From assembly GCA_031256435.1 (NCBI GenBank), contig JAIRQO010000048.1, positions 62,001 to 126,000 of the forward strand: 64,000 nucleotides of DNA, read 5' to 3'. How positions within the stretch are numbered: position 1 is the stretch's first letter; each line of letters opens with the position of its first letter. Below, one piece after another: positions 48,869 through 59,502 of the stretch. A program made the translations under genes and the position numbers. The notes under the pieces are model-generated. The model was not told the DNA's origin. It saw nothing but the letters and a program-made list of their open reading frames with translations, and ran no database searches. The stretch is from Cellulomonadaceae bacterium. GTDB lineage: Bacteria > Actinomycetota > Actinomycetes > Actinomycetales > Cellulomonadaceae.

Positions 48869-49206
48869 TGACAGAGCACATCCTGGTGTGGTCTGTCAGA
48901 ATCGGTAGGTGAGGCGAGGTTCGGCGGCGACACGTTGGCGTGTGCTACTTGCCATGCTGTTGGCGTGCGTGGAGGTACTCGTTGGTGGAGGCATCGCGTT
49001 TGCCAACCATGGTGCTTGGTACCAGACCCTGGCAGCCACTCAATTGTCGTCGAGCATTCACACCACACCACCCCGCCCCGCAGCGCCCCACCACGGCAAT
49101 TTGTCCCTTTTGGAACCGGAGCGCCAGAGTTGCTGCGGGCAACTTGTAGGGTGAAGGGCAAGCCCACGCCCGTCACGCACCCAACGAGGATCAACCCGCT
49201 AGGACC

Positions 49207-50433
49207 ATGCCGCAGACCTCTTTGACAACGTTTCCCACTGCGCCTCCTGCAGTGACCGCCACCGCGCCACCCGCCGTGGCCGCGGGCATTGACGTGGGCG
49301 GGACCACGCTGCACGTTGCGTTGGTCACGGACAGCGCTGACGTGCTGATAACGAAAACGGTTCCCACCGAACCCACTCCCCAAACCTCCTTGGAAACGGC
49401 CGCAGCCGTGATCGCGGACCTCTGCGCCAACCAGGGCCTGAACATCACGGATCTCACAGGCATCGGCGTGGGAATCCCGGGCCTCGTGGCCCCGGACGGC
49501 ACCGTCCGCCACGCCGTCAACTTGGGCATCGGGTCCGAGCCCTACCCCCTCGCCTCCACGCTCGCCGCCCTGACCAACCTTCCCGTCCAGGTCAACAATG
49601 ACGTGAATGTGGGTGCGCTGGGGCTGGCCTTCTTCTACAGCCACCACACCCTGGAGATGACCCCGGAACACTACGTATCCCACATCAACGAACCTTCGGG
49701 AGAAAAACTGGCCGATCTTGCCTACGTGGCCATCGGCACGGGCCTAGGCGTGGGGATGATCCTCAACGGTCGCCTGCGCCAAGGCGTGATTGTTGATGGC
49801 GAGATTGGACACATCCCCATTGACCCCGCGGGCCCTCAGTGCGGGTGCGGGCAGCGCGGGTGCATCGAGATGTATGCCTCAGGATCGGCTGCGGCTCGCC
49901 TCTGGCCCCACGGCAAGGAAGGCGAACACGCCGCAGCGGCCCTGTTCCGCGCAGCGTCCGCTGGTGATCCCGCCGCCATCGCCGCGCGCAACACCTTCTG
50001 TGACGGCATCGCCACGGCCATCCGCGTCATTGTCCTCACCATGGGCGTGCATTGCGTGGTTCTGGGTGGCGGGGTTCGCGATATCGGCGAGGTTCTCATG
50101 GACGAGGTCAAACGCGCCCTCGAACGCGATGCGGAAACCTCGCGCTTCATCGAGAGTCTGGACCTGATCTCGCGCGTGGACCTGGTCCCTCAGGGGGTTC
50201 CCACGGGGGCTATCGGCGCGGCGGCCTTGCTCCTCGTGGACCTCACGCAACCCCTGCCCACCCCGTCAGCCATGGCCATCCGCCCGGCCAGCGTGGGGGT
50301 CACGGCCATGGAGGACGGCAGCTCCGTGCAGGACGGCACCGCGGTGGAAAACAGCAACGCAGTGCGTCCCACCGTCACGGCGCATCCCACCGCCACAGCG
50401 CATCCCACACAAAAAGGCAGGTGCGACGAATGA
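49207..50433 (+). CDS. ROK family sugar kinase
   Basis: GIDVGGTTL, VNNDVNVGALG, GTGLGVG, GEIGHIPI, CGCGQRGCIE. Confidence 0.9.
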   Translation: MPQTSLTTFPTAPPAVTATAPPAVAAGIDVGGTTLHVALVTDSADVLITKTVPTEPTPQTSLETAAAVIADLCANQGLNITDLTGIGVGIPGLVAPDGTVRHAVNLGIGSEPYPLASTLAALTNLPVQVNNDVNVGALGLAFFYSHHTLEMTPEHYVSHINEPSGEKLADLAYVAIGTGLGVGMILNGRLRQGVIVDGEIGHIPIDPAGPQCGCGQRGCIEMYASGSAAARLWPHGKEGEHAAAALFRAASAGDPAAIAARNTFCDGIATAIRVIVLTMGVHCVVLGGGVRDIGEVLMDEVKRALERDAETSRFIESLDLISRVDLVPQGVPTGAIGAAALLLVDLTQPLPTPSAMAIRPASVGVTAMEDGSSVQDGTAVENSNAVRPTVTAHPTATAHPTQKGRCDE

Positions 50434-51479
50434 GCGGCAACATCCCATCAGAATCTCAACTATCCGTTGGCGTAGAAGTGGGACCCACTAGCACCTTGGT
50501 AGCACTCGTGGACGCCACCGCCAACGTGATAGCCCAGGAGGCCATCCCGCGCGATGCCGTGGCGAAGAAGAACATTGCGGCGGCGCTGCACCTGGTGCGG
50601 CGCCTGTGTGCGGAGGCGGGAATCACTGTCCCAGACCTCAAAGCCATCGGCATCTGCCATCCCGGCGTGGTGTCCTCCCACAATGGCACCATCTCCTTTG
50701 CCTCCAGCCTCGGCATTGGAGGAACCCCGTACCCCCTCGGCGCCGTGGTGGAAGCGCAAACGGGCGTCCCCACCGTGGTGGACAACGTGGCCACAGCCTC
50801 GGCCCTGGGCGTTGCCCACCACAACACCTTCCACGAGTTCCACGTGTCCCGGGAGTTTGCCGTCAACTATGAGCCCGAGTGGAAGAACCAACGGGCTGAC
50901 TTTGCCTACTTGTCCTTGGGATTCTCCTTGGCTGTGGGCCTCGTTCTCAACGGCTACGTGCGCCGCGGCACCGTGGTGGAGGGTGAGATTGGCCACATCC
51001 CCATCCAACCAGGCGGACTCCCCTGCCACTGCGGTCAGCGCGGATGCCTGGAACGGTATGCCTCCCGCTCCGCCATCTCACGGTTGTGGCCAGCGGGCGG
51101 CGAGGGCGATGACGCCATTACCACCATGTTTGACGCCGCCGCGAGTGGGAACGCCGCTGCTCTGGCGGCCTCCAGCGAGTTTGCTGACGCCGTTGCCACC
51201 GCCATTCGGATTGTCATCCTGTCCTCCGGTGTCCACGGCGTGGCCATCGGAGGACCCCTGGCGAGTGCCGGAGAACCGTTGATTGCTGCGGTTCGCGCGG
51301 CTTTGGATCGGCACGCGACACACTCCCCCTTCATCGAGGGATTGGGGCTTCCGAGCCGCGTGGACCTGGCACCTCCCGATGTTCCGGTGGGCGCCATTGG
51401 CGCTGCCGCGCTCGCCTCGGGTGACTACGCCTCGCCCCTCATGGTTCCCCAGGTTTACACCATCCGTGATACGCCCTAG
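50430..51479 (+). CDS. ROK family paralog with degenerate catalytic motifs (likely pseudokinase)
   Basis: GVEVGPTST, VVDNVATASALG, GFSLAVG replace ROK1 motifs; zinc motif CHCGQRGCLE retained; ATGA overlap with upstream gene. Confidence 0.85.
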   Translation: MSGNIPSESQLSVGVEVGPTSTLVALVDATANVIAQEAIPRDAVAKKNIAAALHLVRRLCAEAGITVPDLKAIGICHPGVVSSHNGTISFASSLGIGGTPYPLGAVVEAQTGVPTVVDNVATASALGVAHHNTFHEFHVSREFAVNYEPEWKNQRADFAYLSLGFSLAVGLVLNGYVRRGTVVEGEIGHIPIQPGGLPCHCGQRGCLERYASRSAISRLWPAGGEGDDAITTMFDAAASGNAAALAASSEFADAVATAIRIVILSSGVHGVAIGGPLASAGEPLIAAVRAALDRHATHSPFIEGLGLPSRVDLAPPDVPVGAIGAAALASGDYASPLMVPQVYTIRDTP

Positions 51480-51494
51480 AGGACATGATTGCCT

Positions 51495-51531
51495 GCGACG
51501 ACGGTGCATCCCTAAGCAGCCTCGTCGTCGC
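51495..51531. terminator. Hairpin after ROK pair
   Basis: GCGACGACG ... CGTCGTCGC followed by AAAAT. Confidence 0.6.
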
Positions 51532-51792
51532 AAAATATTCCCTGGCATGACCGCTGCACCCCTCCGATTCCCCTGACCACAGGCGGTCCCAGGAGACTGA
51601 CCCGTGACGCACCACCGGCCTGAATTGGTGTGATTCGCCTGGGCAGGATACGCTCAGGGGGTGCCGTGGCAATCCGCCGGGGCATACACAAATTCACACA
51701 GTGTCAACGCAGCGCTGGTAACCCTGGAGATGCGCGGGCACCCTCACTACGGATCGTCCGGCACGTACCTGCCGGTGAAGGGACCATGACTC

Positions 51793-52878
<1,086 letters not shown>

Positions 52879-52927
52879 ATCCACGAACCTCACTGAGGCT
52901 TCGTCGCTTTGTGAGGGATGACTTAGG

Positions 52928-52955
52928 GGGCGGGGTTCCGAAAGGGACCCCGCCC
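52928..52955. terminator. GAAA-tetraloop hairpin after ugpC
   Basis: GGGCGGGGTTCC-gaaa-GGGACCCCGCCC. Confidence 0.85.
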
Positions 52956-53004
52956 TTCGTCGTACCTGGGCGCAGAACCGCAGACAGGCATAGAATCATA
53001 GGCA

Positions 53005-54543
53005 ATGGAAACGCTCCACATCACTGCTGCCAAACCCGAATCGGCTCTGCTGGACCTGCCGTGGCGCCTGCCGCTTGAGGAATGGCCTGACAACCTCCTG
53101 GCTGCGCTCCCCCGGGGAATCTCGCGCCACATTGTGCGGTTTGTTCACCTGGGCAAACGCGTGTTGGCGGTCAAGGAAACGCGGGATCACTTTGCCTTCA
53201 GGGAGTATGACCTCCTGCGCAAGTTGGGGAAGTTGGAGATTCCGTGTGTGGTGCCTACGGCGGTGGTCACGGGGCGCATTGACGACGATGGTGAGCCGCT
53301 AGAAACCTGCATTGTGACCGAGCACTTGTCTTTCTCGCTGCCCTACCGCGCGGTGTTCAGTCACTCGCTCAGGCCGGATACGGCCACCAGTCTCATTGAC
53401 GCGCTCGCCGTGTTGATGGTACGCCTGCACTTGGTGGGCTTTTACTGGGGGGACGTATCCCTCTCTAACGTGTTGTTCCGGCGCGATGCCGATGGCTTTG
53501 CCGCGTACTTGGTGGACGCGGAAACGGGCGATCTCCACCGTGAACTCACGGCAGGGCAGCGGTCCTATGACATTGACCTGGCCCGCACCAACATCATTGG
53601 GGAACTTTTTGACTTGGAAGCCGGGGAACTCCTGGACTTTGAGATTGACGCCATTGGCATTGGTGACACGTTGGTGGAACGCTACAACGCCTTGTGGTCT
53701 GCCCTGACCGAGGTGGAGGCGTACTCAGCCTCCGAGCATTGGCGTGTGGATGAGCGCATCCGTCACCTCAATGACCTTGGCTTTGACGTGGATGAACTGT
53801 CCATCGTCACAGACTTTGATGGCACCACGGTGCAGATTCAACCCAAGGTGGTGGATGCCGGGCACCACACGCGGCGGCTCATGCGCTTGACCGGCTTGGA
53901 CGTTCAGGACAACCAGGCCCGCAGGCTGCTCAATGACATGGATGCATGGCGTTCCGCGCATGAACGCCACGAGGACTCCGAAATGATGGTGGCTCAGGAC
54001 TGGCTGATGAGCACCTTCCAACCCACCATTGCCGCCATCCCCCGGGACTTGCGCGGCAAGTTGGAGCCCGCGCAGTTGTACCACGAGATTCTGGAACACC
54101 GCTGGTACATGTCCCAGCGACTTGAGCGCGAGGTGTCCCTCACCGAGGCAGCGGAGGCCTATGCCGAGGAAGTCCTGAAAGATCGGCCCGATGAAGGTGC
54201 CCTGGTGGCCGCAACCCCCGGAGATCAAGAAGTGGCCGCCATGGACCCGTCACTGGCCCTGGAATCCACCACGGAGGCGGCGGAGATTGCCGCCATTGAA
54301 GCCGAAGATGCTGCCAAGATTGCCGTGTTGCGTGATTCCGAAGAGGAGTTGGACTCCACCACGGTGATTCGCGCCGTGGCTGCGGCTGGGGAAAAGGCCG
54401 CGGAAAAGGTGGTAGCTGGGGATAGCGCCAAGGCAGTGGCTGGCGATAGTGCCATCACCGCTCCGATTCCCTCCGTGCAGGGTTCTTCTGTGCCGAAGGC
54501 TCCCTCCATTCCGCCGCGCGTCTCCGTCAAGCGGCCGGAATAG
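53005..54543 (+). CDS. DUF4032-type protein with kinase-like N-terminal segment
   Basis: VLAVKETRDHFAFREYDLLRKLGKLEIPCVVPTAVVTGR; FYWGDVSLSNVLFRRDADGFAAYLVDAETGDLH. Confidence 0.8.
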   Translation: METLHITAAKPESALLDLPWRLPLEEWPDNLLAALPRGISRHIVRFVHLGKRVLAVKETRDHFAFREYDLLRKLGKLEIPCVVPTAVVTGRIDDDGEPLETCIVTEHLSFSLPYRAVFSHSLRPDTATSLIDALAVLMVRLHLVGFYWGDVSLSNVLFRRDADGFAAYLVDAETGDLHRELTAGQRSYDIDLARTNIIGELFDLEAGELLDFEIDAIGIGDTLVERYNALWSALTEVEAYSASEHWRVDERIRHLNDLGFDVDELSIVTDFDGTTVQIQPKVVDAGHHTRRLMRLTGLDVQDNQARRLLNDMDAWRSAHERHEDSEMMVAQDWLMSTFQPTIAAIPRDLRGKLEPAQLYHEILEHRWYMSQRLEREVSLTEAAEAYAEEVLKDRPDEGALVAATPGDQEVAAMDPSLALESTTEAAEIAAIEAEDAAKIAVLRDSEEELDSTTVIRAVAAAGEKAAEKVVAGDSAKAVAGDSAITAPIPSVQGSSVPKAPSIPPRVSVKRPE

Positions 54544-54570
54544 GCTGGGACTTACCCGTCACCGCCACCC

Positions 54571-54615
54571 CACCCGTCATCCTGCGGGCTCGGAGAGCAT
54601 CGCAGGATCTCGTCG
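54571..54615. repeat. Family B palindromic repeat
   Basis: cacccgtcatcctgcgggctcggagagcatcgcaggatctcgtcg. Confidence 0.8.
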
Positions 54616-54647
54616 CACCAGTCAGTGCGGGTGAACTGCCCCGTTCC

Positions 54648-56261
54648 TCAGCACTTCGTCCCTGCAGCGGGAACCGTGCCGTCCACCAGGAAGCCATCCA
54701 CGGCGTCCATGATGCACTCGTTGGAGCGACCATACGCGGTGTGACCCTCGCCCGTGAACGTCAGCAGCGTGCCTGACTGGAGGGTGGAGGCCAGCGCCTC
54801 GGCCCAGCGGTACGGTGTGGCGGGATCGCCCGTGGTTCCCACCACCACAATGGGCACCGCTCCGGGGGCACTGATGTCATAGTCCACGGCTGCCACGGGA
54901 TACTTCCAGTCCTGGCAACTGAGGCCGCCGTAGCCAAAGAATCCCCCCATGGTGGGGGCAGACTTCATAATCTCGGCAGCGTCCTTTTCCATCTGGGCCA
55001 AGTCCGTAGTTCCGCGTGCGTCCAGGCAGCCCACGGCGGTGAATGCCTCGGTGGAGTTGGTGGAGAACGTCCCGTCCTCGTTGCGGTCATTGTAGAAGTC
55101 CGCCAGGAACAGCAGCGTGTCCCCCGTCCCCGCAGTGATCACCTCACTCAGGCCCTGCGTCAGGAATTGCCACGAGCGCTCGTCATACAGGGTGACGGCT
55201 ATTCCGTAGAACGCCAGCGTTTGCGTCAGTTCCCTGCCCGACGATGTAGGGATGGGCTGGTTCAGTGCTCTGTCAAGAATCGTTTTGATAGTAGCGAGGC
55301 CGTCATCCACACTTCCTGTCAGTGGACAACGCGTTCCTCCTTGGCAATCGGCCACATAGGCGCGCAGGGCTTGCTCAAAACCGGCGGCCTGCTGGGCGGA
55401 CGTTTCATCGGCAGTCAAGGTGATGTCAATGGCTCCGTCCAGAACCATATTTCCCACGTTGTCCGGGAAGATGCCCGCATAAGCGGCACCCAGTTGAGTG
55501 CCGTAACTGAAGCCGAGGTAATGGAGTGTGCTGTCACCCAGGGCTGCGCGCATCATGTCCATGTCTCGTGCTGCCGACTGGGTGTCCACCTCGCCGAGGA
55601 AGGGACCGGTGTTTTCCGCGCACGCCTCGGCCCAGGCTTTTGCTTGATCTGCGGCCTGCTGGATTCCTTGTGGAGTTGACGGGTAGGAGGCAGCCAGGTA
55701 GGCGTCCTTTCCCTCATCATCCATGCACTTCACGGGGGTGGAACGCTGGACTCCGCGGGGGTCAAAACTCACCAGGTCAAAACTTTCCACCAACTTTTTG
55801 CCGTAGGTGCTCCAGGCTGCGGGGAGGTAGTCCACGCCGCTGGCTCCAGGTCCGCCCGGGTTGACCAAGAGCGAACCTTGCGCTGTGCCCGCTGCTGGCT
55901 TACGAATGATGGCGAGTTCCGCCTCCCCGGCGGCAGCGTTAGACCATGACTGCGGAATGGCCAACGTGGCACATTCAAACTCGTCCGCGTCACTGACGTC
56001 CTGGCAGTCATGCCAGGTCACGGGTTGGGTGTAGAACTTCTCAAAGCCTTCTGGGATGGCGGGGGTGTGCTCTGCGTTGGCGCCTTGGTTGGTGTTGCCC
56101 TGGCTGGTGGCGCCTGTGCCCGTGGCCGTGGCCTGCGGGTGAGGGTCTGCGGCCTGGCAGGCAGAGATTCCTGATACCAGTGCCACCACGGTCACGGCAG
56201 CGCTCCATCGTCGGAGAGCATCACACCGCCGGGGTGTGGACACGCTTACTCGCACAGTCAT
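54648..56261 (-). CDS. Secreted alpha/beta-hydrolase (tripeptidyl aminopeptidase-like), lipoprotein
   Basis: LVNPGGPGASGVDYL, YLGFSYGTQLGAAYAGIFPDNVGNMVLDGAID, lipobox-like ISAC. Confidence 0.88.
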   Translation of the reverse strand: MTVRVSVSTPRRCDALRRWSAAVTVVALVSGISACQAADPHPQATATGTGATSQGNTNQGANAEHTPAIPEGFEKFYTQPVTWHDCQDVSDADEFECATLAIPQSWSNAAAGEAELAIIRKPAAGTAQGSLLVNPGGPGASGVDYLPAAWSTYGKKLVESFDLVSFDPRGVQRSTPVKCMDDEGKDAYLAASYPSTPQGIQQAADQAKAWAEACAENTGPFLGEVDTQSAARDMDMMRAALGDSTLHYLGFSYGTQLGAAYAGIFPDNVGNMVLDGAIDITLTADETSAQQAAGFEQALRAYVADCQGGTRCPLTGSVDDGLATIKTILDRALNQPIPTSSGRELTQTLAFYGIAVTLYDERSWQFLTQGLSEVITAGTGDTLLFLADFYNDRNEDGTFSTNSTEAFTAVGCLDARGTTDLAQMEKDAAEIMKSAPTMGGFFGYGGLSCQDWKYPVAAVDYDISAPGAVPIVVVGTTGDPATPYRWAEALASTLQSGTLLTFTGEGHTAYGRSNECIMDAVDGFLVDGTVPAAGTKC

Positions 56262-56385
56262 TCCTTCGTCGTTGAAGTACAGAGGGCTTTCCCCACGAAT
56301 CTACCGGGGATCGTTGGTTGCGGCGGGCAAATGCCACCGCCACTTCACAACGATTCGGCACCATTTCTCATGAGTGTTGCCTCGC

Positions 56386-57636
56386 CTACCTGCGGGCTTT
56401 CGGGTAAATGGTGGCGCACAGGGCTTCAATGGCGAGCAACGGCGGAACGTTGGCCGCAATGCGTTTCCGGGCTGTGGTGACGGCATCCAAGCGTTCTAGC
56501 GTCTCGGCCGGGATGGAATGGCGGGCAATCACCTCGGCGGCGTTCCTCCCAACGGGGTCATCTCCGTTGATGAGGTCCACCCGCGCGGATGCGTGATATT
56601 GCAGCACGAGCACATCGCGATACAGGGACATCACGTCCAGCAGAGTTCTGTCCAGGACGTCATTGTTAGCCCTCTTGGCCCGCCTGGCCTGACCTTCGGC
56701 GAGTTGCTTGAACTGCGTGCGAAGCGCCGACGGCACGGTCCCTTGTGGCTCGAGTCCAAGCACGCGGCGCAACTCCGCCTCTTCTGCGGCGTTGCGATCA
56801 TTCGAGGATGCTTCAGCCTCCTCCTTGGCCACTTTCACCAACGTTTCGGCGGCAAGGACGGCCTGCCCAGCACTGCCGATGCGCAACACGGTGTCAAACA
56901 CCGATGACCTGCGTTGTCTGGCTCCCGGATCCCGAGCCAACCTGCGGGCAATGCCTACATGACATTGCGCTTGGCGGGCCGCTGCGAGCGCCGTAGCCGG
57001 GTCCACCCCGTCCCGTTGAACAATGACATCGGCAACGGCTTGGAGTGGGGGAACTTGGAGGGTCACCGCGCGGCATCGCGATTGGATGGTAGGAAGCACG
57101 TCAGCCGGACTCGGTGCACACAACATCCAGATCACGTGGGGTGGCGGTTCCTCAATGGGCTTCAGCAACACGTTGGTGGTCTTTTCCAACATGCGGTCCG
57201 CATCTTCAATGATGATGATCCGGTACTTCCCTGACACGGGGGTCCGTGCGGCGAGCCCCACCAAACTGCGGACTTCATCAATCCCCATGGTCACCTTATC
57301 CGTGGCCAGGGTGGTCACGTCCGGGTGCGCTCCGGCATGCACGGTACGGCAGGCGTTGCACACACCGCATCCGGGAGGTTGGGTGCCGGAGTTGGTTGCG
57401 CCGGTGCTGGCGTTACTGGTGCTGAATTGAGTGGCGCTGGCCTCGCTCGTGTTGGCCTCGCTGGTGTTGAGGTCACAGAGCAGCGCGGCGGCCAGAGCGC
57501 GCGCCGCCACGGAACGGCCCGAGCCTGGCGGTCCGGTAAACAACCAGGCGTGCGCGAGCGTTGCGGGGTTCATGGCCGCCCGCTGCAACACCTCCACCAC
57601 GCGAGGTTGCCCCACAACCTCGTCCCACACGCTCAC
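56386..57636 (-). CDS. holB: DNA polymerase III subunit delta'
   Basis: [52 protein letters not shown]. Confidence 0.93.
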   Translation of the reverse strand: MSVWDEVVGQPRVVEVLQRAAMNPATLAHAWLFTGPPGSGRSVAARALAAALLCDLNTSEANTSEASATQFSTSNASTGATNSGTQPPGCGVCNACRTVHAGAHPDVTTLATDKVTMGIDEVRSLVGLAARTPVSGKYRIIIIEDADRMLEKTTNVLLKPIEEPPPHVIWMLCAPSPADVLPTIQSRCRAVTLQVPPLQAVADVIVQRDGVDPATALAAARQAQCHVGIARRLARDPGARQRRSSVFDTVLRIGSAGQAVLAAETLVKVAKEEAEASSNDRNAAEEAELRRVLGLEPQGTVPSALRTQFKQLAEGQARRAKRANNDVLDRTLLDVMSLYRDVLVLQYHASARVDLINGDDPVGRNAAEVIARHSIPAETLERLDAVTTARKRIAANVPPLLAIEALCATIYPKARR

Positions 57637-58454
57637 GATGCGGGTCCGAGTGTTGCGGTTGGGTCAGGGTGAGCCAGGTCAGCGGTTGCGGCCAAGGCAG
57701 TGGTTGCGCCCGAGGCAGTCGCGATGGCCGAGTCAGGCGTGATGGCCTGCGCATGAGCATCGGCCGGATCACCCGCGCTGGGGGAAGCCGGGAGGTGGGA
57801 CGCGAGTCTCGGTATGAGGGCTGACACCAGCGCAGCGTGGACCTCCTCCACAGTTCCGGAGGCATCAATGACGAGCCATCGTGCTGGATCATCCTGTGCT
57901 AATGCCCGGTACGCGGACCGGACCCGGGCATGAAACTCCTGGCCTGCACGCTCGAGGCGATCAGGTTCTTCCCCTTGCGCCGCCTCCCGAGCGTGCCGCC
58001 GCGCATCGGCCGTGGCTTCGTCGATGTCCAACAACACCGTCACGTCCGGGAGTAAGGAATCCGTAGCCCACAAGGAAAGGTCCTTGATCTCTTGGGCGCC
58101 TAACTCTCTTCCCCCTGATTGGTACGCCACGGAGGAATCCAGGTATCGGTCCGTGATGACTACGGCTCCGCGCTCCAAGGCGGGCCGAATCAACGCGGCA
58201 ACATGGTGAGCCCTATCCGCTGCGTAGAGCAACGCTTCGGTGCGGGGTGCCATATCTTCCCCGTGTTGGACCAGTTGCCTCAGTTGGGCTCCCAGTGCGG
58301 TGCCGCCGGGTTCACGTGTGAGAATCACTTCTCTTCCGGTAGCCTCACCGCACCATTGCCCTAGGAGCGTTGCCTGCGTGGACTTACCCGAGCCGTCTCC
58401 GCCCTCAAGCGAGATGAAAATACCTTCACTCGTGTCACACTTCTCACTCTTCAC
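57633..58454 (-). CDS. tmk: Thymidylate kinase with low-complexity C-terminal tail
   Basis: [34 protein letters not shown]; start inferred (GTG), ORF extends to 58601. Confidence 0.92.
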   Translation of the reverse strand: MKSEKCDTSEGIFISLEGGDGSGKSTQATLLGQWCGEATGREVILTREPGGTALGAQLRQLVQHGEDMAPRTEALLYAADRAHHVAALIRPALERGAVVITDRYLDSSVAYQSGGRELGAQEIKDLSLWATDSLLPDVTVLLDIDEATADARRHAREAAQGEEPDRLERAGQEFHARVRSAYRALAQDDPARWLVIDASGTVEEVHAALVSALIPRLASHLPASPSAGDPADAHAQAITPDSAIATASGATTALAATADLAHPDPTATLGPAS

Positions 58455-59502
58455 CGGGGTACACCACTCCCACTTGGGCTCGTGCATCGTCGAGCAGTGC
58501 GGCGATTTCCAGGGTGTCCTGCCAGGTGTGTCGGGGAGACTCGGTTGCTCCTGCCGCAATGAGCCGGGCCACCTCCGCTGCCTCGTAGACCTTCCCTTCA
58601 CCTTGCGGGGTGTAGAAGGTCCACGGGTCGGCGTTGTTGGGATAGACGATCATATTGGAAGGTCCGTGGAATTGCTCGGGAATCTCGATGCGCCCCTCAG
58701 TACCTGTGATCCGCGCAGCCACCGGTCCTGCGGCTCGCAGGGACGTGTGTAGCAGGGCATCCTGACCTGAATCCCACCGAGCGAGCATGGCCACGTGATC
58801 GTCCGCACCCGTGGGCGCCTTGGTTCCTCGGACCAGGAACTCATCAGGAACACCCAAGAGATCATGGGCTAACTGGATGGGGTAAATCCCGAGATCGAGC
58901 AAGGCACCTCCGGCAAGGTCCATATTCCACATACGGTGTTCCGGGTTGAACGGTCGCGAGTAGTTGAAGTCCGCCTCTATGGACGTGACCTGCCCAATCT
59001 CTCCTCGGGCAATCACCCCGCGCATGGCGGCGATGTGGGGCAGGAAGCGCGTCCACACGGCTTCCATCAGGAACACTCCGGCGTCTCGGGCGGCGTTGAT
59101 GAGGCGCTCGGAATCGGAGCGACGAGGCGTGAGAGGCTTCTCCACCAGGAGGTGCTTCCCTGCGGCGATGGCCATGAGGGCCCCATCAAGGTGGAACGGA
59201 TGGGGTGTGGCTACGTACACCACGTCCACATTCGGATCCTCACACAATGCCTCGTAGGAGCCGTGGGCTGTGGCTCCCGGTGCGTTTTCTGAGGCGAAGG
59301 CTGCGGCCTTGTCCTCGGTGCGCGATCCCACGGCGGCCACGTGCATGGGTGTCCGCTCGCCAATCCCGCGCGCAAAGGACGCGGCAATCTTCCCCGCGCC
59401 GAGGATGCCCCAGCCGATCGGTGGTGCGGTGGTTAGGTCTGGCACCGTTCCTGCTTGATCAGCAGCGGTGAGGCGTGGAGCAAAAAAGGGTGCATCTGTC
59501 AT
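58444..59502 (-). CDS. Gfo/Idh/MocA family oxidoreductase
   Basis: [38 protein letters not shown]. Confidence 0.92.
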   Translation of the reverse strand: MTDAPFFAPRLTAADQAGTVPDLTTAPPIGWGILGAGKIAASFARGIGERTPMHVAAVGSRTEDKAAAFASENAPGATAHGSYEALCEDPNVDVVYVATPHPFHLDGALMAIAAGKHLLVEKPLTPRRSDSERLINAARDAGVFLMEAVWTRFLPHIAAMRGVIARGEIGQVTSIEADFNYSRPFNPEHRMWNMDLAGGALLDLGIYPIQLAHDLLGVPDEFLVRGTKAPTGADDHVAMLARWDSGQDALLHTSLRAAGPVAARITGTEGRIEIPEQFHGPSNMIVYPNNADPWTFYTPQGEGKVYEAAEVARLIAAGATESPRHTWQDTLEIAALLDDARAQVGVVYPGEE

